This document shows positions 7,005-13,092 of a stretch of DNA of 20,810 nucleotides, piece by piece. The notes beneath the pieces were generated by a model, which saw only the letters and a list, made by a program, of their open reading frames with translations, was not told the DNA's origin and did not search any database. The position numbers and the translations under genes are program-made. The DNA comes from Scybalenecus merdavium (lineage in GTDB: Bacteria; Bacillota; Clostridia; Oscillospirales; Acutalibacteraceae): positions 1 through 20,810 of the forward strand of contig DVNM01000004.1 of NCBI GenBank assembly GCA_018714405.1, read 5' to 3'. Every line of letters starts with the position of its first letter. Within the stretch, counting starts at the first letter, position 1.

Positions 7005-8480
7005 TTATCTGGCGCCCTGTCGTTTAAAAAGCACGAGAATGGTTTTAAAAATCAGCTGCAGGTCCAGCTTGACCGACCAGTTGTCGATATACTGCAGATC
7101 CAGCTGCACGACCTCTTCAAAGTCGGTAATGTCGCTTCGGCCGCTCGTCTGCCACATGCCGGTCAGGCCGGTCGGCATGGAAAGGCGGCGCTTGTGGCGG
7201 CTTTCATATTGCTGAAATTCGTCCAGTGTCGGCGGGCGCGTGCCGACCAGGCTCATGTCGCCTTTTAGGATGTTCAAAAACTGCGGCAGCTCGTCAATGC
7301 TGGTTCGGCGCAGAAAGCGCCCCACCTTCGTCACACGCGGGTCGTTTTCCATTTTGAACATCAGGCCCTGCATTTCGTTTTGTGCCAGCAGCTGCGCTTT
7401 GCGCGCTTCTGCATCGGCGTACATCGTGCGCAGTTTATAGATTTTAAATGTCCTTCCGTTTTTTCCGACGCGTGTTTGTGCAAAAAACAACGGCCCTTTG
7501 GATTCCAGTTTCAGCGGTACGGCGACCAGTGCGATGACCGGCGCCGCTACCAGGCAGCCGAGCAGGCCGAACACAATGTCGAACGCGCGCTTCAGGCGCA
7601 GGTGCGCCGGCTTGTGCACCGCCGCCGCAAAAGCGGACAGGCACTGGCCGAAACGCACCTGTTCGCTATGCGGCTGCATTTTCCGGGGGTTGGCAAGGTG
7701 TGTGCTTATATACACCTGCACGCCCATGCTGACCAGTTCCTGCACCAGCGCGTCGGCGCTGTGCTGCGGCAGGCTGCCCTGCGGCAGCACGATGTAAACG
7801 GCATCTACAGCGCGGCTGCGCACCCACTGCACCAGTTCTTTTTCACTGCCGCAAAACGGTTTTTTGCATGCAAAAGGTCCTGGTTTGCCCGGCAGCTTTT
7901 GGGCACTGTGTTTTTTGGTTTGTGCAGTTTTGCTCATTTTCGTTTGCAGCAAAAAAACGCCGCAAACGTTTTGCCATACAGATCCCTCCAGCTCCTGCAC
8001 GATGCCGTCTGCCGTTTCGGCGCTGCACAGCACGGCTGTGCGCACGGCAAGCCGGCTTTGCTTCAGCCGGTAGAAAGCCTGCCGCCTTGCGGCAAACGCC
8101 ATCAGGCAGTTGAGCAGGGAATTCAGTATGTATATAAAAAACAGCAGGCCGTGCAGTTCCAGCAGGGCGCTTCTGGTCAGGCGCAGCAGCACGGCCATAC
8201 CGGTCACCAGGGCGGCGTTGCAAAACAGAATGTGCAGCACTTGTTTCAGCCGCAGTCTGGGGTAGGGTTCAGAAGGTTTGTAAAAGCAGTAAAATGCCGC
8301 ACAAAACGAGACGGCGCCGGCGGCGCAGAAAAAAATCAGACTGCGCAGGGTGTATGGCGGCAGCATGTGCAGGCGGCGTGTGATGATAAGCGCAGCCGCC
8401 ATGCTGATGGCGAGCGACAGAAAGTCCAGGCCGCCGAGCAGCCAAAACAGCTGCCGCTCTTCGGTGTTCATTTTTTTCAA
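7005..8480 (-). CDS. Polyprenyl-phosphate sugar-1-phosphate transferase (priming enzyme), 491 aa
   Basis: Starts each repeat unit by moving a sugar-1-phosphate from UDP-sugar to undecaprenyl phosphate. The N-terminal half has about four membrane helices and a soluble domain; the C-terminal catalytic domain starts at KRAFDIVFGLLGC (about residue 298) with one membrane helix and contains the bacterial sugar transferase marks KIYKLRTMYADAE, SIDELPQFLNILKGDMSLVG, TRPP, and MPTGLTGMWQTSGRSDI. Architecture is that of WcaJ/CpsE-type enzymes. The start is TTG at 8480: GAGG sits 8 nt upstream, while for the ATG three codons later the gap would be 16 nt. The TTG overlaps the stop of the kinase gene as TTGA. 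A lysine-rich stretch near residues 180-205 (TKMSKTAQTKKHSAQK) looks like a flexible insertion. Confidence 0.93.
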   Translation of the reverse strand: MKKMNTEERQLFWLLGGLDFLSLAISMAAALIITRRLHMLPPYTLRSLIFFCAAGAVSFCAAFYCFYKPSEPYPRLRLKQVLHILFCNAALVTGMAVLLRLTRSALLELHGLLFFIYILNSLLNCLMAFAARRQAFYRLKQSRLAVRTAVLCSAETADGIVQELEGSVWQNVCGVFLLQTKMSKTAQTKKHSAQKLPGKPGPFACKKPFCGSEKELVQWVRSRAVDAVYIVLPQGSLPQHSADALVQELVSMGVQVYISTHLANPRKMQPHSEQVRFGQCLSAFAAAVHKPAHLRLKRAFDIVFGLLGCLVAAPVIALVAVPLKLESKGPLFFAQTRVGKNGRTFKIYKLRTMYADAEARKAQLLAQNEMQGLMFKMENDPRVTKVGRFLRRTSIDELPQFLNILKGDMSLVGTRPPTLDEFQQYESRHKRRLSMPTGLTGMWQTSGRSDITDFEEVVQLDLQYIDNWSVKLDLQLIFKTILVLFKRQGAR

Positions 8481-9229
8481 TTTTCATCCCTCATTTCTCT
8501 TTGTGTCCGGTTGGCGTAATGAGAGTAGCCGTATTTGTAATGCGCCCCGTAGGCACTGTTTTGGGGCGTCACGTTGTTTAATATAAAGCCCAGGATGACC
8601 GCATCCACCTGGCCCAGCAGGTTCAGCGCTGTGCGCACCTCTGCTTTAACAGTGCTGCCGGCTTTAACGATCAAAATGTAGCCGGTCACAGCCGTGCCCA
8701 GGAGGGTGGCGTCCGTGACGATGTTGACCGGCGGCGTGTCAATGAAAACGCAGTCAAACCGGTTGCGCACGCGTTCGATCAGCCGGCGGGCCTGCGCGCC
8801 GGCCAGCAGCTCGGCCGGGTTCGGCGGCGCAGCGCCGGCCGGTAAAATATAGAGATCTTCCCGGTCTGTTTCCAGCGGCGTGATCTCGCTTTGCAGGCCG
8901 GCCAGAAATTCTGACAGGCCGTTTTTGCCGGGCAGGTGAAACATTTTGTGTACAGTGGGGTTTCGCATGTCTGCGTCGATCAGAAGCGTTTTTTTGCCCA
9001 TCTGGGCGTAGGCCACCGCCAGGTTGACGCTGTTCAGCGTTTTGCCGTTGTTGGCCGTCGGGCTGGTAACGGCAAACACGGGGCATTTTTCGCCCCTTTG
9101 CGAAAAGAGCAGATTGGTGCGGATGGCGTTGTACGCTTCGCGCTCCTGAAACGGCGCGTCAGGCGACAGGATCTTTCGGGCGTCCTCCTGGCGGAACAGG
9201 CCGGTTGAAGCTTGCTTTTGTCTGCGCAT
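8477..9229 (-). CDS. CpsD/CapB-type bacterial tyrosine autokinase, 250 aa
   Basis: Cytoplasmic BY-kinase that pairs with the membrane co-polymerase to control polysaccharide length. Walker A is TSPTANNGKT (residues 55-64), Walker A' LLIDADMR (82-89), Walker B VFIDTPP (161-167). The C-terminus carries a tyrosine cluster (Y227, Y231, Y233, Y235, Y238), the autophosphorylation sites of this family. The P-loop has ANN where many relatives have PGE, but the essential GKT is kept. The ATG at 9229 has AGGAGGG upstream and immediately follows the co-polymerase stop, so the kinase and its activator are separate proteins as usual in Firmicutes. No matching phosphatase (CpsB/YwqE type) is encoded in the operon. 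Confidence 0.93.
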   Translation of the reverse strand: MRRQKQASTGLFRQEDARKILSPDAPFQEREAYNAIRTNLLFSQRGEKCPVFAVTSPTANNGKTLNSVNLAVAYAQMGKKTLLIDADMRNPTVHKMFHLPGKNGLSEFLAGLQSEITPLETDREDLYILPAGAAPPNPAELLAGAQARRLIERVRNRFDCVFIDTPPVNIVTDATLLGTAVTGYILIVKAGSTVKAEVRTALNLLGQVDAVILGFILNNVTPQNSAYGAHYKYGYSHYANRTQREMRDEN

Positions 9230-9961
9230 TTATATCCCTCCTGTCTGTTTGCGGCTTTGCCGCGCCGTTGTGTGCGGTGTCAGCGCCGGAATGATGCCAA
9301 GCATCGGCAGTCCGAATTCACCGGTCAGGTCTTCTTCACTGCGGATGGTCGTGTCAAACAGTTCCTTCAGGAAGAAAAAGGCAAACGACAGCACAAAGCC
9401 GGCCAATGCACCGAGCAGTGTGTTTTGCAGCCGGTTCGGTGAAACGGGCGACTGCGGCACCTTTGCCCGGTCAATGATCTCCACGCCGCCGGCGCCCACC
9501 ACATCCATAATGCGCTGCGGCGCAACGTCGGCGATCGTGTTGGCAATGGCGGCCGAAAGCGCGGCGTCATCGGTCGTTACGCGCACACGAAAGGCGGCAG
9601 AATCGTCGATCGCGCTGATCTGCAGACGCCGGCGGATCTCTTCCGGCTGTATCGGCGTCTGCAGTTGTGCGGCCACTTCGTCCAGCACGGTGTCGCTTTC
9701 GAGCACCACAATGTAGGTGCCGATCAGTGATTCGGAGGCGGCGATTTCCCCGGCGGTGATCGTGCCGGTGTCTGAGCGGTCGGTGCTTGCAAAAACATAC
9801 ATTTTGACTTCGGCGGCATATTGCGGTGTGATGAAAAATACGGTGACGGCTGCGGACAGAACGGCGCCGAACAGCGTGCACAGCGAAATTGGCAAAATGC
9901 GCTTTTTCATCATAAGTGCAATTTTTTTCAGGTCGATCTCCATGTCATTTTTGTGCTCCAA
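9230..9961 (-). CDS. Wzz/CpsC/YveK-type chain-length co-polymerase, 243 aa
   Basis: Membrane protein that sets polysaccharide length and activates the tyrosine kinase encoded next. Two membrane helices: about residues 21-43 and 178-198, with the extracellular Wzz domain between them and the PQSPVSPNRLQ motif just before the second helix, characteristic of this family. The start is TTG at 9961, with GGAGG 6 nt upstream; the alternative ATG six codons later has a poorer spacing. First gene of the six-gene operon, 57 nt behind the predicted transcription start of the promoter at 10026-10054. Confidence 0.92.
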   Translation of the reverse strand: MEHKNDMEIDLKKIALMMKKRILPISLCTLFGAVLSAAVTVFFITPQYAAEVKMYVFASTDRSDTGTITAGEIAASESLIGTYIVVLESDTVLDEVAAQLQTPIQPEEIRRRLQISAIDDSAAFRVRVTTDDAALSAAIANTIADVAPQRIMDVVGAGGVEIIDRAKVPQSPVSPNRLQNTLLGALAGFVLSFAFFFLKELFDTTIRSEEDLTGEFGLPMLGIIPALTPHTTARQSRKQTGGI

Positions 9962-10025
9962 AATTATCCTCCGCAGGGCAGAATTGTCATTTTTTTGTGA
10001 AAATTCTTCGAGTTTTGCCGATAGT

Positions 10026-10054
10026 AATATATCATAGCCGTTTTATAGTGTCAA
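10026..10054 (-). promoter_or_regulatory. Promoter of the exopolysaccharide operon with operator-like inverted repeat
   Basis: Minus strand: perfect -35 TTGACA (10049-10054), 17-bp spacer, -10 TATATT (10026-10031). AGCCGTT (10036-10042) and AACGGCT (10053-10059) form a perfect 7-bp inverted repeat with 10-nt gap over the -35 box, a plausible repressor site. Confidence 0.8.
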
Positions 10055-10089
10055 CGGCTGCAGCGCATTTTAAAACGTGTAATTAATGG

Positions 10090-10120
10090 AAAAAGCGCCG
10101 CCTTGACGGCAGCGCTTTTT
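10090..10120 (-). terminator. Intrinsic terminator of the Dabb gene, bidirectional
   Basis: AAAAAGCGC (10090-10098) pairs with GCGCTTTTT (10112-10120), with a further GCC/GGC pairing inside one mismatch. It lies 17 nt past the stop of the Dabb gene and separates it from the polysaccharide promoter. Confidence 0.8.
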
Positions 10121-10136
10121 GAAAACGGATTCGTAT

Positions 10137-10433
10137 TTAATCTTCCAGCATGTAATCGACGGAAATGCTGGCGCTTTGCACGGCGTGCATATGTTTTTTT
10201 ACGACCCCACAGTGGTATGGGTCGTTTTGGTAAGCGTCAAGCGCATCCCTGTCCTGCAGTTTGACCTGCAAAATGATGTCGTAAGAACGCGGCGAGTGCA
10301 GAAAGTCTGCGCCGACTTCTATGTCCAGCACCTGCGGCACGCGGCCTTTCATGCTTAAAAGGATCTCTTTTGTCTTTTGGCAGACTTCTTCGCTGTTGTC
10401 CTTCAGCTTAAAGCATACGATGTGTCTGATCAT
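10137..10433 (-). CDS. Dabb-family (stress responsive alpha/beta barrel) protein, 98 aa
   Basis: Small ferredoxin-like alpha+beta protein of the Dabb family, which form dimers; members range from plant stress proteins to enzymes, so no reaction can be assigned. The family marks are the N-terminal MIRHIVCFKLKD strand, the central DIEVGADFLHSPRSYDIILQVKL and the YQNDPYHCGVVKKHMH section near the end. The ATG at 10433 is chosen because AAAGGAAC lies upstream; the open frame continues 11 codons further with no signal. It starts 69 nt after the rny stop and no separate promoter is evident, so it may be read through from rny despite the hairpin between them. Confidence 0.85.
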   Translation of the reverse strand: MIRHIVCFKLKDNSEEVCQKTKEILLSMKGRVPQVLDIEVGADFLHSPRSYDIILQVKLQDRDALDAYQNDPYHCGVVKKHMHAVQSASISVDYMLED

Positions 10434-10470
10434 GGCAGTTCCTTTCTGAAGAGGTAAATTTTGCAATATA

Positions 10471-10497
10471 AAAGCCGGGCGTAAAACACCCGGCTTT
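10471..10497 (-). terminator. Hairpin downstream of rny
   Basis: AAAGCCGGG (10471-10479) pairs with CCCGGCTTT (10489-10497) 6 nt past the rny stop. On the minus strand only TTT plus TATATT follows, so termination may be partial, allowing some transcription into the Dabb gene. Confidence 0.6.
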
Positions 10498-10502
10498 GCG
10501 GT

Positions 10503-12056
10503 TTATTTGGCGATCGCAGAAGCTCTGCTCTCGCGGATAAGGTTGATTTTGATCTGGCCGGGATATTCCATCTCTTCCTCCACGCGCTTCACGATCTCGT
10601 GGGCGATGTAAGGCATTTTTTCATCTGAGATGACTTCGGGTTTGACCATAATGCGGATCTCGCGGCCAGCCTGCAGCGCATAGCTCTTTTCTACGCCGGG
10701 GAAGCTGTTGGCGATCGATTCCAGCTGTTCCAAACGCTTAATGTAGTTTTCCACATTTTCGCGTCTGGCGCCGGGACGTGAGGCAGAAACAGCGTCGGCC
10801 GCCTGCACCAGGCAGGCCACAACGGTTTTGCACTCCACATCGCCGTGGTGCGCCTGGATGGCGTGTACAACGGCTTCGGATTCCCTGTATTTTTTGGCGG
10901 CTTCCACACCAAGTGCAATGTGCGAACCCTCGCGCTCGTGGTCAAGCGCTTTGCCGATGTCGTGCAAAAGACCTGCGCGGCGCGCCTGCTTTTCGTCAGC
11001 GCCAAGCTCTGCCGCCATCATGCCGGCTATGTACGACACTTCCAGGCTGTGCTTAAGCACGCTCTGGCCGTAGGAAGTGCGGTATTTCAGCTTGCCGAGC
11101 AGTTTTACAAGCTCCGGGTGGATCGAGCCGATATTGGCGTCAAGCACGGCTTTTTCACCTTCCGCCTTGATCGTTGCGTCCACTTCGCGCTTGGCCTTTT
11201 CATACATCTCTTCGATTCTGGAGGGGTGAATGCGGCCGTCCTGGATCAGGCGTTCCAGCGTCTGGCGCGCGATCTCGCGGCGCACCGGGTCAAAGCTGGA
11301 AACGGTGATGGCTTCCGGCGTGTCGTCAATAATGAATTCGGCGCCGGTGATGGTTTCGAGCGAACGGATGTTGCGCCCTTCGCGGCCGATGATGCGGCCT
11401 TTCATTTCGTCGTTCGGCAGGGCCACGACAGAAACGGTTGTTTCGGCCGTATGGTCCGCCGCACAGCGCTGAATGGCTGTGGCGATGATCTCGCGGGCGA
11501 TCACGCTGCTCTGGTCTTTGACCATTTGCTCGTATTCCAGAATTTTTTTCGATTTTTCGTGGTCGAGTTCAGACTCAAGTCCGGTGAGCAGCTCCTGTTT
11601 CGCCTCTTCCTGTGAGAGGCCGGAGATCCGTTCCAGCATGTCAAACTGGCTTTTCTTGATGCCATCGATTTCGAGTAGTTTGTCGTCAGCTTCTTTGAGC
11701 TTTTGGGTAAGGGCTTCATTTTTTGCCTCGAGCGAGTCGGACTTTTTGTCCAAATAATCCTCTCGCTGAGACAGTCTGTTTTCCTGTTTTTGAATTTCAC
11801 TTCTGCGCTCGCGGATCTCTTTGTCCGCGTCGCTGCGCAGCTTGTGCAGTTCGTCTTTGGCTTCGACAAGGCTGGCTTTTTTGGCCGCCTCTGCTTCGGT
11901 AAGCGCATTGTTGATAATGCGTGTCGCTTCCTGTGTGGCGGAGCCGATTTCTTTTTCAGCGGTCGTTTTGCGGTAAAAGTTGCCAAGCACAAAACCGACC
12001 ACGGCAAAAATCACGGCGCACACCACGGCAATAACCACAACGATTGGTGTACTCAT
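10503..12056 (-). CDS. rny: Ribonuclease Y, 517 aa
   Basis: Membrane-bound endoribonuclease that starts mRNA decay in Firmicutes. Order of parts: N-terminal membrane helix (about residues 4-27), a long charged coiled coil (about 30-180), a KH RNA-binding domain with GRIIGREGRNIRSLE (about 219-233), and an HD metal-dependent catalytic domain containing HDIGKALDHE (about 364-373). The length is typical. AAGGAGGTG precedes the ATG at 12056 at a long gap of about 13 nt; a TTG closer to it is out of frame. Upstream is a perfect consensus promoter and a 136-nt leader holding a GC-rich hairpin, which is a possible site for autoregulation. Its direct neighbour in the same direction is the small Dabb gene. 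Confidence 0.97.
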   Translation of the reverse strand: MSTPIVVVIAVVCAVIFAVVGFVLGNFYRKTTAEKEIGSATQEATRIINNALTEAEAAKKASLVEAKDELHKLRSDADKEIRERRSEIQKQENRLSQREDYLDKKSDSLEAKNEALTQKLKEADDKLLEIDGIKKSQFDMLERISGLSQEEAKQELLTGLESELDHEKSKKILEYEQMVKDQSSVIAREIIATAIQRCAADHTAETTVSVVALPNDEMKGRIIGREGRNIRSLETITGAEFIIDDTPEAITVSSFDPVRREIARQTLERLIQDGRIHPSRIEEMYEKAKREVDATIKAEGEKAVLDANIGSIHPELVKLLGKLKYRTSYGQSVLKHSLEVSYIAGMMAAELGADEKQARRAGLLHDIGKALDHEREGSHIALGVEAAKKYRESEAVVHAIQAHHGDVECKTVVACLVQAADAVSASRPGARRENVENYIKRLEQLESIANSFPGVEKSYALQAGREIRIMVKPEVISDEKMPYIAHEIVKRVEEEMEYPGQIKINLIRESRASAIAK

Positions 12057-12144
12057 AAAATCAATAGCACCTCCTTCTGTTCGTATTTTTCCATAAAATC
12101 GTCATCAGAAAAGGTACAGTTCAAAATGCAAAAAAATTCCAAAT

Positions 12145-12179
12145 AATGCCGGCTGCGCAGAGCCGGCGCACCCGGCATT
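12145..12179 (-). promoter_or_regulatory. Structured 5' leader of rny with alternative hairpins
   Basis: AATGCCGG (12145-12152) can pair with CCGGCATT (12172-12179), or GCCGGCT (12148-12154) can pair with AGCCGGC (12161-12167). The two pairings share bases and exclude each other. The element lies inside the rny leader between promoter and gene. Confidence 0.55.
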
Positions 12180-12198
12180 TCTTAAGAATTTATTACTT

Positions 12199-12227
12199 AT
12201 TATATACCGAACAGAAAAACTTGTCAA
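12199..12227 (-). promoter_or_regulatory. Consensus sigma-A promoter of rny
   Basis: Minus strand: TTGACA (12222-12227), exactly 17 bp, TATAAT (12199-12204). Both boxes match consensus perfectly, predicting strong transcription of a gene usually expressed at moderate levels; this fits with control in the leader. Confidence 0.88.
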
Positions 12228-12252
12228 GGAAGTGCACAGAAAATAAAGTCGA

Positions 12253-12287
12253 AAGCGCCGAGCTTTTCGATGTAAAGCCCGGCGCTT
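12253..12287. other. Strong 14-bp hairpin upstream of the rny promoter, possible terminator
   Basis: AAGCGCCGAGCTTT (12253-12266) pairs with AAAGCCCGGCGCTT (12274-12287) with one non-Watson-Crick position and a 7-nt loop. On the minus strand it is followed by a T-rich but interrupted stretch, so it could end an unannotated minus-strand transcript. Two smaller hairpins follow: GCTGC/GCAGC (12299-12316) and GTGTA/TACAC (about 12317-12330). Confidence 0.5.
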
Positions 12288-12353
12288 GGATAGGTGGTGC
12301 TGCGGCGTTTTGCAGCGTGTATTTTTACACAGTTGGAAAATAACGTTCATTTA

Positions 12354-12376
12354 TTGTAAAGAATTTTCCTTTACAA
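12354..12376. repeat. Inverted repeat TGTAAAG-N7-CTTTACA, copy 1
   Basis: TTGTAAAG (12354-12361), 7-nt gap, CTTTACAA (12369-12376). The right half contains the TTTACA that could serve as -35 for the candidate RNA. The same half-sites with the same gap recur at 12643-12663. Confidence 0.6.
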
Positions 12377-12397
12377 ATACAAAAGAGCGGTTATATC
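12370..12397 (+). promoter_or_regulatory. Possible promoter for the candidate structured RNA
   Basis: TTTACA (12370-12375), 16-bp gap, TATATC (12392-12397). It overlaps the inverted repeat at 12354-12376, so a protein bound there would block it. Matches are moderate. Confidence 0.4.
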
Positions 12398-12402
12398 TTT
12401 TG

Positions 12403-12607
12403 GAATACGGCAGCCCCATTTTGTGTGCATGGGCGTTTGGCGCGGCACGTTGTGAAGCGCACGATCCTTCCTAAATCGTTTCAATGGGGCAAAAACAGTC
12501 CGTATTTGCGGCAGTATTCGCTATAAAGCAGCAGCTTTCTTTGGCAAGCCATTTGGCGGCCGACACCGTTCAGCAAAATCGGCACAAGACTGAAAACGGC
12601 ATTTTTG
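12403..12607 (+). ncRNA. Candidate structured non-coding RNA, about 200 nt
   Basis: There is no protein gene between the rny promoter and the thrS leader. On the plus strand, AATACGG (12404-12410) pairs with CCGTATT (12500-12506) and, two bases in, GCCCCATT (12413-12420) pairs with AATGGGGC (12483-12490); inside are GTGTGC/GCGCAC (12423-12428, 12457-12462) and ACGAT/ATCGT with a CCTTCCTAA loop. GAATAC (12403-12408) can instead pair with GTATTC (12513-12518), an exclusive alternative. A terminator-like hairpin CCGTTCAG/CTGAAAACGG (12566-12599, AA bulge) followed by CATTTTTG could form the 3' end. A promoter-like element precedes. I do not recognise the RNA class; size and long-range closing stem recall 6S RNA, but its sequence landmarks were not verified. 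Confidence 0.4.
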
Positions 12608-12642
12608 TAAAGCTTTAATACTTGTCATTTGCAAAAAAACAT

Positions 12643-12663
12643 TGTAAAGAAAATAACTTTACA
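12643..12663. repeat. Inverted repeat TGTAAAG-N7-CTTTACA, copy 2
   Basis: Starts within ATTGTAAAG (12641-12649), 7-nt gap AAAATAA, then CTTTACATT (12657-12665). Same half-sites and gap as copy 1. A collapsed relative, TTGTAAAGCTTTA with no gap, lies at 12605-12617. From here to the thrS promoter at 12788 nothing else is evident apart from AT-rich sequence. Confidence 0.55.
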
Positions 12664-12787
12664 TTCCCTGAATGAAAAACAAGGCTGTGTTTTTTTATTA
12701 TTCTTTAAAGTCTGGAAATTTTCTGAAATGCGGTGCTGCACGGCATCCTTTGCGGCCTGCAACGGATACAAAATCGTTAAAAAGCGG

Positions 12788-12816
12788 TTGACACCGGCAA
12801 AAAGCTGTGCTATCAT
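12788..12816 (+). promoter_or_regulatory. Sigma-A promoter of thrS
   Basis: Perfect TTGACA (12788-12793), 17-bp spacer, TATCAT (12811-12816). Transcription should start near 12823, leaving a leader of about 270 nt that contains the T-box. Confidence 0.85.
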
Positions 12817-12822
12817 CAAGAT

Positions 12823-13052
12823 AAATCGAGGAAGGGGACAACGTCCTTTTGCAAAACCGCTTGCAGAGAGCGCCCGTTAGGTGCGAGGGCGCAGCGGCGC
12901 AGACGGATGACCACCCCGGAGAGTCCGCAGGCAATGGCGGAACGTGGGCGCGCGTTAAGCGCAAAATGAGCGGCGCTTTTGCGCAAGCCGGGTGGAACCG
13001 TGGAATGCAGTGCATTTCACCCCAGTAGATGGGGTGAAGTGCTTATTTTTTT
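12823..13052 (+). promoter_or_regulatory. Threonine T-box riboswitch of thrS
   Basis: The leader reads the charging state of tRNA-Thr and lets RNA polymerase continue into thrS when the tRNA is uncharged. Visible parts: AGAGAG near 12865-12871 at the stem I entry; a specifier ACC (12910-12912) followed by A within GGATGACCACC, which matches a threonine codon; the T-box core GGTGGAACC (12991-12999) whose bulge pairs with the tRNA end; and the terminator at 13012-13052. The gene downstream is threonyl-tRNA synthetase, which agrees with the codon. The exact specifier frame was judged by eye. Confidence 0.9.
13012..13052 (+). terminator. T-box-controlled terminator before thrS
   Basis: GCATTTCACCCCA (13012-13024) pairs with TGGGGTGAAGTGC (13030-13042), one G-U pair, followed by TTATTTTTTT. 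In the uncharged-tRNA state the T-box sequence would pair with the left arm region instead. Confidence 0.88.
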
Positions 13053-13092
13053 GCCCCGCAGAGCATACTGAAAAAATGAAGGAGGATTTTTT

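Noticed and set aside
12698..13015. 105-codon minus-strand frame opposite the T-box leader
   Set aside because: The sequence is fully explained by the thrS promoter and T-box on the other strand; no start signal.
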